From an uncultured Eubacteriales bacterium (GTDB lineage Bacteria > Bacillota > Clostridia > Oscillospirales > Butyricicoccaceae): 64,000 nucleotides of DNA. The notes under the pieces were generated by a model that saw nothing but the letters and a program-made list of their open reading frames with translations, searched no databases and had not been told where the DNA came from. Numbering within the stretch: the first letter of the stretch is position 1; every line of letters starts with the position of its first letter. The stretch covers positions 1 through 64,000 of the forward strand of contig CAJTUM010000007.1 of the NCBI GenBank assembly GCA_910579575.1. The letters run 5' to 3'. This document shows positions 63,047 through 64,000 of this stretch, in pieces. A program made the translations under genes and the position numbers.

Positions 63047-63067
63047 TATGAGAATTGCACAAAAAAT
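63047..63067 (+). promoter_or_regulatory. Conserved upstream box, copy 6
   Basis: GAGAATTGCACAAAAAAT ends 122 bp before the -35 hexamer at 63189. The rest of 62948-63188 is AT-rich, without genes. Confidence 0.6.
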
Positions 63068-63188
63068 CGAAAAACACTGGCCAAACGCCTTTGTAATTAT
63101 TGTTTGATTTATCTAAATAAAATATTTCTTTTTTGTATAGTTTGCCTAAAAAATTGAGAAAGACAGGCGAAGAGAATTAGAAAAACTA

Positions 63189-63217
63189 TTGCAAAATCCG
63201 ATTTGAGACGATATAAT
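63189..63217 (+). promoter_or_regulatory. Promoter of binding-protein gene 5
   Basis: TTGCAA (63189-63194), 17 bp, TATAAT (63212-63217). Confidence 0.85.
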
Positions 63218-63349
63218 CCAGTATACGAACAAAAGGGAAAAAAGCCCGAGCGATTTGTGCAGAATCGACAAAGCCCGGAAGAGCGATTTTCCGAAGCAAA
63301 AGCCGCCTGCTCCTATGTGCGAGGCTGGACGACGAAAGGAGAAATGGAC

Positions 63350-64000
63350 ATGAGCAAGAAAATGCGCGTTTTCAGCCTGTTGCTGGCGCTGGCGCTGGCT
63401 TTTGGCCTGTTGGCTGGGTGCAACAAAGACGAATCTGTCGGTAAGTCCGATGAGAATCCCGGCGGCAGCGACGAACCGAATAAGTCCGGTTCCGCTAAGG
63501 ACAGCGTGGTCATCGCCACCATGGGCGAAACGCCCACTTTGTCTCCAGTGGAGCATAACGCTGTAGCCGGCGGTTACATGAACCAGCTGACTTACAGCAC
63601 GCTGTTCCGCACAGGCATGGACCTGGAGCCGGAACCTAATCTAGTGGAAAGCTATGAAAACATCAGCGACACCGTGTGGGAGTTCAAGCTGAAGGAAGGC
63701 GTCAAGTTCCATAACGGCGAGACGATGACTGCCGAAGATGTGAAAGCCTCCATCGAAAACGCCCAGCAATATGCGGAAGTCAACCTGTATAACCGTGATA
63801 TCATCAATATCGAAGTTGTGGACGAATTGACTGTGCGCATGGAGACGCGGGAAGTGGACGCCATGATGCTGAGCAACTTGACCAGCCAGGGCAATTCTGT
63901 TCTTCCCAAGAGCCTGTTGGACAGCGGCCACGATTTCAATACCGAGCCTATCGGCACCGGCCCCTATAAATTTGTCAAGTGGAATCGGGGCGACAGCGTG
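63350..64000 (+). CDS. Peptide ABC transporter substrate-binding lipoprotein 5, partial (SBP family 5)
   Basis: The first 217 residues of a lipoprotein cut by the window end; no stop codon is reached. Lipobox LAGC (about 21-24) is followed by a Ser/Asp/Asn linker, then ATMGETPTLSPVEHNAVAGGYMNQLTYSTLFRTG and GPYKFVKWNRGDSV, as in subgroup A proteins 1 and 4. AAAGGAG seven bases upstream favours the ATG at 63350 over one at 63344. Confidence 0.93.
   Translation, partial: MSKKMRVFSLLLALALAFGLLAGCNKDESVGKSDENPGGSDEPNKSGSAKDSVVIATMGETPTLSPVEHNAVAGGYMNQLTYSTLFRTGMDLEPEPNLVESYENISDTVWEFKLKEGVKFHNGETMTAEDVKASIENAQQYAEVNLYNRDIINIEVVDELTVRMETREVDAMMLSNLTSQGNSVLPKSLLDSGHDFNTEPIGTGPYKFVKWNRGDSV

Overview
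The window comes from a GC-rich, low-redundancy chromosome of a monoderm Firmicute, most likely a gut-type Clostridia (Oscillospirales-like). The evidence is family content: SmpB with tmRNA, a T-box leader, NfeD/flotillin genes in YuaF/YuaG order, BlaI with an M56 membrane peptidase, DUF1836, DUF4364, DUF3048 and DUF342/FapA proteins, many Sec lipoproteins, and AGGAGG-type ribosome sites. No plasmid, phage, IS or CRISPR locus is seen.

Layout. 0-10 kb: a 102-bp tandem repeat, an EndoQ-like PHP/UvrD fusion helicase, tRNA-Arg, a response regulator-diguanylate cyclase, HutD and nitroreductase proteins, a NERD membrane protein, then smpB-ssrA. 10-17.4 kb: a hybrid histidine kinase joined to a solute-binding lipoprotein, then a reverse-strand group (small membrane protein, DUF1836 regulator, NfeD, flotillin). 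17.5-31.5 kb: a calcium-type P-ATPase behind a BlaI/M56 pair, small enzymes (MBL, GrpB, phosphoesterase plus ADP-ribosylglycohydrolase, MGMT-like, GNAT, flavodoxin), the branched-chain amino-acid carrier BrnQ and an RpiR regulator. 31.9-37.6 kb: a complete five-gene peptide-type ABC operon with two palindromic operators upstream. 37.7-50.3 kb: a phosphatase, YhfC, FapA, HTH genes, tRNA-Ala, a methionine T-box with metNIQ, and envelope or hypothetical proteins, including a signal-peptidase-like protein that seems to have lost its catalytic serine. 50.3-64.0 kb: a second peptide ABC system in which one permease/ATPase set is surrounded by five paralogous binding-protein genes, the last cut by the window edge.

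The most unusual signal is in the AT-rich gaps of the last 13 kb. Each of the six transcription units there has a TTGNNN-17-TATAAT promoter, and an approximately 21-bp box (core CACAAAAAAT) lies a fixed 121-122 bp upstream of the -35 hexamer in five of them. The sixth has copies shifted by about one and about twelve helical turns. This looks like a shared regulon with strict DNA-face geometry. A second unexplained signal is a roughly 50-nt sequence found in the transcribed leaders of three unrelated genes (hybrid kinase, DUF1836, DUF4364). All similarity statements were made by eye; no database search or folding program was run.
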